From CAYTCZ01 sp964436315 (GTDB lineage: Bacteria > Actinomycetota > Thermoleophilia > Gaiellales > Gaiellaceae), in the NCBI GenBank assembly GCA_964436315.1, contig CAYTCZ010000145.1, forward strand, positions 1 to 8,925: a DNA stretch of 8,925 nucleotides, read 5' to 3'. Shown here piece by piece: positions 1-6,362 of the stretch. How positions within the stretch are numbered: the stretch's first letter is position 1; the number at the start of each line of letters is the position of its first letter. Under the pieces are notes generated by a model that was not told where the DNA came from, did no database searches, and was given only the letters and a program-made list of their open reading frames with translations. The position numbers and the translations under genes are program-made.

Positions 1-40
1 ACGCGGCGGTGAGCAACGCAAGTCCCGGCTTGCGGAGCAT
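1..40 (-). CDS. Start of a secreted or membrane protein, truncated by the left edge
   Basis: An ATG on the minus strand (38-40) opens a frame that reads MLRKPGLALLTAA up to the window edge: a short basic n-region (R3, K4) followed by a hydrophobic, alanine-rich stretch. This is what the beginning of a Sec signal peptide or lipoprotein signal looks like. The start is supported by GGGAGGT on the minus strand, 8 bases upstream of the ATG, which is the best Shine-Dalgarno match seen in this window. The gene has the same orientation as aceA but lies about 550 bp downstream of it, so it probably has its own promoter. Only 13 codons are visible, so no family can be assigned. The chance that it is a false start is reduced by the coincidence of RBS and signal-like peptide, but it is not zero. 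Confidence 0.6.
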   Translation of the reverse strand, partial: MLRKPGLALLTAA

Positions 41-46
41 TGGTTT

Positions 47-56
47 CGACCTCCCA
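47..56 (-). promoter_or_regulatory. Strong Shine-Dalgarno of the left-edge gene
   Basis: Read on the minus strand, this stretch contains GGGAGGT, closely matching the anti-Shine-Dalgarno sequence of 16S rRNA. It lies 8 bases before the ATG at 40-38, which is ideal spacing. It is the main reason for calling a gene at the left edge. Confidence 0.6.
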
Positions 57-244
57 CATTCGTTTGAGGGTTCGCGGCTGGATCTGTCTGGACTCTCTGC
101 GGCGGTATCTCGGGCCCGCGAGAGACGGCGGACGGGTCCTTGCCTGCTCCGGTCGGCCGTTTCGGCGGTCGGCTGTATCCCTCGAACGCGCGTTTGCTTG
201 GAGGCGGGCAGCCGTTACCAGCATCGAGCCACGTTCGACAGCGA

Positions 245-266
245 GCGCTAGCTGGCAGGCTAGCGC
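245..266. repeat. Perfect inverted repeat, 8-bp stem with 6-base loop
   Basis: GCGCTAGC at 245-252 is the exact reverse complement of GCTAGCGC at 259-266, with loop TGGCAG. It lies downstream of aceA and upstream of the left-edge gene on the minus strand. There is no T-tract on either side, so it is not a classical intrinsic terminator. It may be a transcript 3'-end stem or a protein-binding site. Confidence 0.5.
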
Positions 267-588
267 CCGTCACAGGAGCTTGACGGAGCATGGATTCTCT
301 AGATTGTCCCTTCGCAGGGCCGCAGCCTGCGTGTGAAACGGGGACTTCTACGGGCCGGGCGCGCCGCTGTCAAGTCGCTATTCCCGCTCTTTGCGGAAAC
401 GGGACCTCGTCCTTGCAAAATCTTTACTGAGGATCGCTCGATGGTCCTCGAAGCTCAAATCATCGGTCAAGTCCTCCCTTGTGCAGTTTCGAGCGCGGGC
501 GGCGATGGGAAAGTCGAGCTCAGCTTGTCAGTTTTTACGCGGGAGGCGAGGCTACGTCGCTCGGTCGGCGCCCCTCATGCGTGTCTGG

Positions 589-1866
589 CTATGCGAACTG
601 AGCCTGCTCGGTTGATCCCTCGAGAGCAAGGGTAGAGCTCTTGCCGCTTGAGCAGGCTTGCGAAATTCGGTCGAAGTACCCAGCGCCGACCTCCCGCTGG
701 TGGCGGTGCGCAGTGTATTCGAGTCCTAGTTGGAATTCGCGCTCCTGTAGTCGAACATACGCTGGCATTCCCTCGACGGAGTATTCACTCGCTAGTTCAA
801 ACATCGAAGCATTCAAGGCGTGGAAGCCGGCAAGCGTGATGAATTGGAACTTGTAGCCCATCTTCGCTAGATCACGCTGGAAGATCGCGATCTCGTTATC
901 GTCGAGATGGCGCTTCCAGTTGAACGATGGGGAACAGTTGTACGCCAACGGTTTGCCCGGAAATTCACTGTGCACGGCCAGTGCGAACTCTCGGGCTTCG
1001 GACAAATCCGGAGTAGCTGTCTCGCACCATAGGACATCGGCGTAGGGGGCGTAGGCGAGCGCGCGTGCGATTGCCGATTCGAGGCCGGATTCGAGGACGA
1101 AGTAGCCCTCGGGGGTCCGCTCGCCCGTCACGAATTTCAAGTCGCGGAAATCTACGTCACTCGTGAGCAGTCTGGCCGCTAGGGCGTCCGTCCGCGCAAA
1201 CAAGACCGTGGGAACTCCCATGACGTCTGCGGCGAGCCGCGCAGCCGTGAGGGTACGGATAAACTGACTCGTCGGCACGAGCACCTTCCCCCCGAGGTGA
1301 CCACACTTTTTCTCGGACGCGAGTTGATCTTCGAAGTGGACGCCGGCGGCTCCGGCCTCGATCATAGCCTTCATGAGTTCGAAGGCATTGAGGGGGCCTC
1401 CAAAGCCGGCCTCGGCGTCGGCAACGATGGGCGCGAACCAATCTGTCGTGTCGTCGCCCTCCGCCCAGTGAATCTGGTCGGCGCGGCGCAATGCGTTGTT
1501 GAGACGTCGTACGAGCACCGGAGCCGAGTTGGCGGGGTAGAGGCTCTGGTCCGGGTAGACGTCGGCCGCAAGGTTGGCGTCAGCGGCAACTTGCCAGCCG
1601 CTTAGGTAGATCGCTTTCAGCCCGGCCTTCACCATTTGTACGGCCTGGCCGCCCGAAAGCGCTCCCAGCGCGGGGATATGGCCGGTGCCCTGAAGCAGTC
1701 CCCAGAGTCGCTCGGCTCCGAGTCGCGCGAGCGTATGCTCCACCTGGACTGAGCCTCGAAGATCGACAACCTCTTCCGCTCCGTATGCTCGATGAATACC
1801 TTTCCAGCGCGGGCTGGTGCGCCAATGGCGCTCGAGGTTCTCGACTTCCTGAACTCGCTTGCTCAC
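589..1866 (-). CDS. aceA: Isocitrate lyase
   Basis: Isocitrate lyase cleaves isocitrate to glyoxylate and succinate, the first step of the glyoxylate shunt used for growth on acetate and fatty acids; it is a cytoplasmic Mg-dependent homotetramer in known members. The 425-residue protein matches the usual bacterial length. Visible motifs are the PRWKGI N-terminal signature (19-24), the substrate-contacting SGWQ (89-92), the metal-site region DAEAGFGG (150-157), the family signature KKCGHLGGK (186-194) with catalytic Cys188, and NCSPSFNWK (310-318). Translation starts at a GTG (1864-1866), preceded by AGAGGAAG on the minus strand about 10 bases upstream; the N-terminus aligns with known members from that residue. 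It stops at TAG. No malate synthase or isocitrate dehydrogenase kinase lies beside it. All key residues are intact and the assignment is firm. Confidence 0.97.
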   Translation of the reverse strand: MSKRVQEVENLERHWRTSPRWKGIHRAYGAEEVVDLRGSVQVEHTLARLGAERLWGLLQGTGHIPALGALSGGQAVQMVKAGLKAIYLSGWQVAADANLAADVYPDQSLYPANSAPVLVRRLNNALRRADQIHWAEGDDTTDWFAPIVADAEAGFGGPLNAFELMKAMIEAGAAGVHFEDQLASEKKCGHLGGKVLVPTSQFIRTLTAARLAADVMGVPTVLFARTDALAARLLTSDVDFRDLKFVTGERTPEGYFVLESGLESAIARALAYAPYADVLWCETATPDLSEAREFALAVHSEFPGKPLAYNCSPSFNWKRHLDDNEIAIFQRDLAKMGYKFQFITLAGFHALNASMFELASEYSVEGMPAYVRLQEREFQLGLEYTAHRHQREVGAGYFDRISQACSSGKSSTLALEGSTEQAQFA

Positions 1867-2249
1867 CGATTCACTGCTTCCTCTCGAGTGGTTTGGTTCA
1901 GTCCGCGACTGCCAGCTTTCGGGCCAGAGACGACGTTTGAACTTGGTGGTTCTGGGGTGAACGCCTCCCTTGGCCTCCCCGTCCAGGCGCGAGCGGCAAA
2001 ACCGAGATTGTCATGCTCGTACGTAAACGAAAGCGCGTTGAGCGGAAGTCCACACTACCGCGACGTTCCTAATCACCCCCCGCAGAGGTCGTAGCTGCTC
2101 TCGACCTCCGACCATAAATCTGCGTCCTGAGGGTGATCAAGACAACTAGCACGTCGCTCCTGCCCCCTCAAAGTTACGTGGACGTGCGGTCACATAAGGA
2201 CGGGCTCGCCCGCCCACCGCGCGATCGTCGGTGGCGCATTTGCGATGTG

Positions 2250-2279
2250 CGGTCGTTCGCGGTCGCAGAACGGTCGCAG
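2250..2279. repeat. Short tandem repeats of CGGTCG at helical-turn spacing
   Basis: CGGTCG occurs at 2250, 2260 and 2271, a spacing of 10 and 11 bases, about one DNA turn. The last two copies share nine bases (CGGTCGCAG). Repeats phased this way are typical of sites bound cooperatively by a regulator, and these sit in the divergent promoter region. The regulatory role is inference. Confidence 0.4.
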
Positions 2280-2289
2280 TACTGAGTCG

Positions 2290-2299
2290 CGAGTACTCG
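2290..2299. repeat. 10-bp palindrome CGAGTACTCG
   Basis: A perfect 10-bp palindrome lies just downstream of the CGGTCG repeats. A second AGTACT core occurs 14 bases earlier (2278-2283). It is a candidate operator half-site pair; the short length means chance is possible. Confidence 0.35.
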
Positions 2300-2344
2300 A
2301 GGCTGAACTCCCTGTAGTTCCAATACATCACTCATGTTGATATT

Positions 2345-2354
2345 TACGTACGTA
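2345..2354. repeat. 10-bp palindrome TACGTACGTA in the AT-rich segment
   Basis: A perfect self-complementary decamer sits inside the AT-rich part of the divergent intergenic region, about 200 bp upstream of the PK-ATP sulfurylase start. It could be an operator; no known regulator consensus is recognised. Confidence 0.35.
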
Positions 2355-2556
2355 TGAATCGATCTAACTTCCCACTAGAGTTAACAAGCATGTCTATACA
2401 ACCAAGCAAGACTTAGCTCGAACACCCTCTTTTCTGCGTCCTTTCCTGTCGGTGACTATTCTCCTCGATCCCGCCATGTAGGTGCTCTCTTTGACTCGAT
2501 CTTCGTCGGTTCGCTTCGCGTGTCAATAGGTTCTCTATTCATTCCTCTGATGAACT

Positions 2557-4815
2557 ATGCTGAGCGATAGGCGCACAAAAATCATCGTCACGCTGGGGCC
2601 GACTCTCCTAACGGAGGAGGCTCTTCAACGGTTGAAGGCCAAAGGCGTTGATTTCGTTCGAACGAACATGTCTCATTCAAGTCTCGAGGAGCTCCGGCTT
2701 GCAGTTGACCTGGCCCGCAAGGTCGGCCTTCCGTTCATAATTGATACTGAAGGGTCTCAAGTCCGGACCGGTAACCTCGAGGCGAACTCGATGCATTTCC
2801 GCGAAAACGCGGTGGTTCAAGTCACCACTCGAGGGATCGCGACGAACAAAGAAGCGATTGTCGTACGGCCTCCGGAGATCCTCGAGCAGCTCGAGGAAGG
2901 AGACCTTCTTCATATCGACTTTGACAGCCTGATTCTTAGAGTCTGCGACACGTCTACGGCGCGCAACGGTTCCGTTACAACAAGAGTTATCACAAGCGGC
3001 TTTGTTGGCGCCAACAAAGCGGTCGTTGTGGACCCGGTAATGGATCGAAAACTAGATCTCCCAGTTCTTTCCGCCAAGGATTTTGAGTCGATCGATATTG
3101 GTCTTCGAGCTGGCGTCAAGCATGTCGCGGTGTCTTTCGTGCGGTCCAGCGGGGATATTCAAGAGGTACGCGAGGTGACGAAGGGTGAGATGAAAATCAT
3201 CTCAAAGATCGAATGCCGGGATGCACTGGCCGAGCTCGAACGCATTGTACGGGCGTCGGATCTGTTGCTCATTGATCGAGGGGATCTCAGCAAAGAGATT
3301 CCGATTGAACGCATTCCTCCAACGCAGAAAGTGATTATCGATGAGGCGAGGCGACAGAGCGTCGGAGTCTTCGTCGCTACGAATCTGCTGGAGTCGATGG
3401 TCCGCCAGCGAAGGCCAACACGCGCGGAAGCCCACGATGTTATTACGACGGTCGCTGATGGGGCATCGGGGTTGACGCTTGCTGCTGAGACAGCGGTTGG
3501 GAAGTACCCGATGGAGTGCGTAAATATGATCAACCGGCTGATCCGCCACGCAGAGGCGATAATCGACGGCGGCAACGGGCCAGTCCTAGTCGCGCCTAGG
3601 ACGAATCCTTTACCAGACCATCGCGATTATCTCAGTGGCGAGACGGGGTCGTCGGCACTTGTAGAACCGCACGGCGGCCAGCTCGTGAACCGATCTATCC
3701 ACCAAAGCCTCTCCGAAAATCACGCGAGCTCGCTTCCTCGGGTAGTTCTGACTGAAATACAGCGGATGGAACTCGAACAGATCGCCCTTGGCACCTACAG
3801 CCCGATCGACGGGTTTCTGGGCGAAGCGGATTTTGAGTCGGTACTGGAAACCATGAAACTTGCAGACGGAACCGTCTGGCCGCTACCGATCGTCCTCGAC
3901 GTGTCGACTGCGGTCGCGGGCGAACTCAGTGCGGGCCAGGACGTTGCACTTCGCTCAGAGACCGGAGAATTAGTGGGGATACTCCATCTCGAAGAGCAAT
4001 ACACGGTTGACCGCGAAGCCCTTGCCCGGCGTCTGTTTGGAACAACCAGCTCAAAGCATCCTGGAGTGAGGTCGATGTACGGGTTAGAGTCGGTGTTTCT
4101 CGGGGGCAAAGTAGATCTCCTTCGGCGAAGGAATTCAACAACCAAGGAGTATGAACTTAGCCCGCGGCAAGTCCGACGCCTATTCGATGAAAAGGGCTGG
4201 ACAACAGTTCTTGGTTTTCACACCCGTAACGTCATACATCGTGGCCATGAGTTTCTCCAGCTTCAAGCTATGGAGCGAGAGTTTTGCGATGGGCTTTTTG
4301 TTCATCCAATTATAGGAAGAAAAAAGCCGGGCGATTATCATACAAAGTATATCGTCAAGAGCTATGAGACGATGATGAATCGGTACTATCCGCGAAAAAA
4401 GGTTGTATTCGGAGTTTGGTCCACATTTTCACGGTACGCCGGTCCGCGAGAGGCGCTCTTTACTGCGTTGTGTCGAAAGAATTTTGGGTGCAGCCATTTC
4501 ATCGTCGGCCGAGATCATACAGGAGTTGGAGACTACTACGAACCGGACGCAGCCCATAGAATCTTTGATGAGTTTGAAGACCTTGGGATAGTTCCGGTCC
4601 GGTACAGTGAGGTCCTGTACTCAGGGAGATCAAAGAACTATTTCTTTGCAGCGGATGACGGCGCGCATGAAAGCCGTGACATTCTGCGCATAAGTGGCAC
4701 TGAAGCGCGATCGATGTTTGCGCAAGGCAAAAAACCTCCAGCGTGGTACATGAGGCCGGAGATCTCGAAGATCATCGTTGAAGGATTACGCCGCGGCGAT
4801 CCCGTCTTTCAATGA
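2557..4815 (+). CDS. Pyruvate kinase-like / ATP sulfurylase fusion protein
   Basis: Residues 1-335 match the pyruvate kinase barrel and B domain: RTNMSH (35-40), DTEGSQVRTG (63-72), SKIEC (216-220), RGDLSKEIP (241-249), ATNLLESM (274-281) and AAETAVGKYP (309-318). The C-terminal allosteric domain of ordinary pyruvate kinases (about 470 residues) is missing. After a linker (about 336-392), residues 393-752 form a full homomeric ATP sulfurylase, which makes APS and pyrophosphate from ATP and sulfate: GTYSPIDGFLGEADF (412-426), HTRNVIHRGHE (555-565, with the HxxH), IVGRDHTGVGDYY (649-661) and ISGTEARSMF (712-721). There is no APS kinase domain. The ATG start is fixed by an in-frame TGA two codons upstream, and the first residues already fit the family; there is no clear Shine-Dalgarno. 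It converges on a sulfotransferase gene 31 bp away, suggesting that APS feeds sulfation. The ATP sulfurylase assignment is firm. Whether the pyruvate kinase part is catalytic or regulatory is open. Confidence 0.93.
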   Translation: MLSDRRTKIIVTLGPTLLTEEALQRLKAKGVDFVRTNMSHSSLEELRLAVDLARKVGLPFIIDTEGSQVRTGNLEANSMHFRENAVVQVTTRGIATNKEAIVVRPPEILEQLEEGDLLHIDFDSLILRVCDTSTARNGSVTTRVITSGFVGANKAVVVDPVMDRKLDLPVLSAKDFESIDIGLRAGVKHVAVSFVRSSGDIQEVREVTKGEMKIISKIECRDALAELERIVRASDLLLIDRGDLSKEIPIERIPPTQKVIIDEARRQSVGVFVATNLLESMVRQRRPTRAEAHDVITTVADGASGLTLAAETAVGKYPMECVNMINRLIRHAEAIIDGGNGPVLVAPRTNPLPDHRDYLSGETGSSALVEPHGGQLVNRSIHQSLSENHASSLPRVVLTEIQRMELEQIALGTYSPIDGFLGEADFESVLETMKLADGTVWPLPIVLDVSTAVAGELSAGQDVALRSETGELVGILHLEEQYTVDREALARRLFGTTSSKHPGVRSMYGLESVFLGGKVDLLRRRNSTTKEYELSPRQVRRLFDEKGWTTVLGFHTRNVIHRGHEFLQLQAMEREFCDGLFVHPIIGRKKPGDYHTKYIVKSYETMMNRYYPRKKVVFGVWSTFSRYAGPREALFTALCRKNFGCSHFIVGRDHTGVGDYYEPDAAHRIFDEFEDLGIVPVRYSEVLYSGRSKNYFFAADDGAHESRDILRISGTEARSMFAQGKKPPAWYMRPEISKIIVEGLRRGDPVFQ

Positions 4816-4846
4816 CCAGAGCTGTGAGAATGCAAAACGTGAGTCG

Positions 4847-5842
4847 CTACGGTTCTTGGCTAACTGGCTTCGGGTGGCTGTCGGAAGCCGTCGCGCGTAT
4901 CGGATACCCATAGCGGACTAAGAGTGGCAACGTGAGAAGCGTGACGAGTGCTTTATCGAACGGGTGGAGCGCCGACCGCCATCTTTCGTCCTTCGTAAGT
5001 ACGACGTCCGTGTTTGCGAACCGCTGCTTCCGGCCGGCGTCGGGCCCGTGGACTTCGGGCATTGCTAGAGGATGGTCCGGTCGAAGCTGAGCAGATGGTG
5101 GCGATTGTCCCAGAAGGCGAGAAGTCCGGCGTACGGCCGAATTTGGATCCTCCATTAACTCCTCGTAGATCACGACAAGTGATCGCTCAGTGCCGTAGCG
5201 TCGACGGATCGCATCGAATGTAAGATGACGAATCATCCAGTAGGCGGCCGTCTTGAGAGCTTCGATCGGGTGGCTGCCATGTGGGTCGTCCGGAAACGCA
5301 CGCGTGTGTCGAGAGAAGACGACGCCGCGTGGATCCCGGACGATCTGAACACAAGTGACGTCGAGATCGGGAGCACGGGCGAGCAAAGCGGCGTCGACAG
5401 GGTGCTTTGAGTTATCGATAATCACACGCGAGCCGGAGACGCGCGCGATCGCCTTGTAGAGATCTGAGTAGAACCCCAAATAACGCCCTTCGGCAGAGGA
5501 TGTCTGCGATGCCGATCGTCGGTATAGGACCTTCAAGGCATGCCACCATGTTCTCGAGGCGGGGGCTGCCGCACGCTGGATCGATGCCAACTCGTCGAGG
5601 TTTGGTTCGAGGTAGCTAGCGCCTGGCACCAGCAGCTTCGACCAGATCGGACAGTCCCTATGCGTCCTGCCGCAGTCACAGGTGACACCCGAGCGCAGGC
5701 CTCGTTCCCAGAGCCGTCGAAGTTCCCCTCCATGGGTTGTGCTGTTGATCGTGCTCAGTACCCGCCCGAGGATCCCAGTTCCTCCCCGCGGGGAGCCGAC
5801 GATGTAAACGACTCTGGTCACCAGACACCCACCAATGCTCAC
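4847..5842 (-). CDS. PAPS-dependent sulfotransferase family protein
   Basis: Sulfotransferases move the sulfonate group from PAPS to hydroxyl or amino groups of carbohydrates or other acceptors. The 5'-phosphosulfate loop is VGSPRGGTGILGRVL (15-29), directly after a beta strand. The 3'-phosphate motif is QIVRDPRGVVFSRH (166-179), with the expected Arg169 and Ser177. The cysteine motif CDCGRTHRDCPIW (55-67) recurs in many bacterial members of this family. The 331-residue length is typical. The frame opens with GTG at 5842, without a good RBS. A second GTG at 5821 (residue 8) has GGTGGG just upstream and leaves the P-loop strand at the very N-terminus, so it may be the true start. The acceptor cannot be told. 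No signal peptide is seen, so it probably acts in the cytoplasm. It runs convergently with the ATP sulfurylase fusion. Confidence 0.88.
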   Translation of the reverse strand: MSIGGCLVTRVVYIVGSPRGGTGILGRVLSTINSTTHGGELRRLWERGLRSGVTCDCGRTHRDCPIWSKLLVPGASYLEPNLDELASIQRAAAPASRTWWHALKVLYRRSASQTSSAEGRYLGFYSDLYKAIARVSGSRVIIDNSKHPVDAALLARAPDLDVTCVQIVRDPRGVVFSRHTRAFPDDPHGSHPIEALKTAAYWMIRHLTFDAIRRRYGTERSLVVIYEELMEDPNSAVRRTSRLLGQSPPSAQLRPDHPLAMPEVHGPDAGRKQRFANTDVVLTKDERWRSALHPFDKALVTLLTLPLLVRYGYPIRATASDSHPKPVSQEP

Positions 5843-5931
5843 TTTAGGAGCAGATTCGATGTTTGCGCTGTGCTTAAGAATGGCTTTCGCTCAGGTTCCT
5901 CGAGGTCGAGAGCGAGGCTCCGATCTCGATA

Positions 5932-5963
5932 AAGCGGGCCCATGAAGCTCGCGCCTCCCGCTT
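5932..5963. repeat. Inverted repeat with 7-bp stem
   Basis: AAGCGGG (5932-5938) pairs with CCCGCTT (5957-5963) across an 18-base loop in the divergent promoter region, about 90 bp upstream of the sulfotransferase start. There is no T-tract, so a terminator is unlikely. It could be an operator or a leader stem. Confidence 0.4.
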
Positions 5964-6134
5964 CAGGTCCGATTCAGACCGTCTCATTTAGGAGAAATCT
6001 CCCGGCCGATTAGGCGGTGGGTACTCGGCCAGACGTCTAGCGACTAGCTGACAGTTCACGGTCACAAGAAGAGCAGGCCTAGTAGAGGAAGGACCGGGAT
6101 GCGACGTCAACACTGCCCGTCGGGGCCTAAATAA

Positions 6135-6350
6135 GTGTCGTTGGAGCAGACGAACCCAAATCAGTCCCCGAAACCGCCTGTGCGCGACACGTCGTTCGTG
6201 CAGACGCAGAGGATTCTTTGGGCTCGGCTGGAGTATTGCCGGACCGTCCGCTCTCGGCTAGACCGTTGCTTCCGCGAGTGGCCGCAGGCGCGAAGGGCCC
6301 GGACATTTGGGTGGCGTTCAGACGCTGCTCGAACTTCGTGTGGCACCTAG
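6135..6350 (+). CDS. Possible small ORF directly upstream of the nucleotidyltransferase gene
   Basis: A GTG-started frame of 71 codons ends with TAG at 6348-6350, 12 bases before the start of the nucleotidyltransferase-kinase gene and in the same reading phase. Its codons end mostly in G or C, as coding sequence here does. The product is Arg- and Trp-rich, resembles no family I recognise, and has no clear RBS. Minus-strand frames are also open through this stretch, which weakens the case. It could be a real small protein, a leader peptide, a decayed gene end, or chance. The downstream protein looks complete without it, so I do not read the TAG as a disabling mutation. Confidence 0.2.
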   Translation: MSLEQTNPNQSPKPPVRDTSFVQTQRILWARLEYCRTVRSRLDRCFREWPQARRARTFGWRSDAARTSCGT

Positions 6351-6356
6351 GGTAGG
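6349..6356 (+). promoter_or_regulatory. Shine-Dalgarno deciding the nucleotidyltransferase start
   Basis: AGGGTAGG lies 6 bases before the ATG at 6363 and only 3 bases before the adjacent GTG at 6360. The spacing favours the ATG. An in-frame TAG at 6348-6350 rules out any start further upstream. Confidence 0.5.
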
Positions 6357-6362
6357 CGAGTG

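Larger units (their letters stand above)
41..588. other. Intergenic region downstream of aceA
   Basis: This region of about 550 bp lies between the aceA stop codon and the start of the left-edge gene, both on the minus strand. The open plus-strand frames here are rich in Arg, Ser and Ala, show no recognisable family and overlap one another, so I treat them as chance. A perfect 8-bp inverted repeat sits at 245-266. A weaker one at 429-449 (GAGGA paired with TCCTC) is followed on the minus strand by a short ATTTT run about 10 bases away. Either could help end aceA transcription, but neither is a convincing intrinsic terminator. The promoter of the left-edge gene should also lie here; I could not pick out a clear -35/-10 pair. 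Confidence 0.5.
1867..2556. promoter_or_regulatory. Long divergent intergenic region between aceA and the PK-ATP sulfurylase gene
   Basis: This 690-bp region separates two divergently transcribed genes and must hold both promoters. No convincing gene is present; the open frames inside lack RBS support and family resemblance. The aceA-proximal part is GC-rich. From about 2320 to 2420 the composition turns clearly AT-rich, unlike the surroundings. Recognisable elements are a run of CGGTCG repeats at 2250-2279, the 10-bp palindromes CGAGTACTCG (2290-2299) and TACGTACGTA (2345-2354), and a TTGACT hexamer at 2491-2496 that could be a -35 box but lacks a good -10 at standard spacing. The start codon at 2557 has no evident Shine-Dalgarno sequence. 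Confidence 0.5.
5843..6359. promoter_or_regulatory. Divergent intergenic region between the sulfotransferase and nucleotidyltransferase genes
   Basis: About 520 bp separates these divergent genes and should carry both promoters. Visible structure includes a 7-bp inverted repeat (AAGCGGG at 5932-5938 with CCCGCTT at 5957-5963) and the octamer TTTAGGAG repeated at 5843-5850 and 5987-5994. The right-hand 220 bases hold a possible small reading frame, listed separately. I see no clear sigma-70 promoter pair and no RNA gene. Confidence 0.45.

Noticed and set aside
9..635. Several plus-strand frames of 74-100 codons over the left intergenic region and the end of aceA
   Set aside because: They overlap each other and aceA, have biased Arg/Ser/Ala composition, no family resemblance and no good RBS. 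The minus-strand gene start at 40 explains the left edge better.
2146..2331. A 61-codon minus-strand frame in the aceA/fusion intergenic region
   Set aside because: No Shine-Dalgarno, no recognisable motif, and it runs through the repeat-bearing control region.
2491..2528. TTGACT at 2491 as the -35 box of a sigma-70 promoter for the fusion gene
   Set aside because: No acceptable -10 hexamer at 16-18 bases; the nearest AT-rich candidate is about 26 bases away.
2550..2570. A six-codon ATG frame (2550-2570) overlapping the start of the PK-ATP sulfurylase gene, possibly a regulatory upstream ORF
   Set aside because: No RBS and very short; such overlaps are common by chance.
3570..3730. A frameshift or separate gene start between the pyruvate kinase and ATP sulfurylase parts
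   Set aside because: The frame is continuous, with no stop, no internal RBS plus ATG at the junction, and even codon use across the linker, so a true fusion is the simpler reading.
4816..4846. A bidirectional terminator between the convergent fusion and sulfotransferase genes
   Set aside because: The 31-bp gap contains no stem-loop and no T-run.
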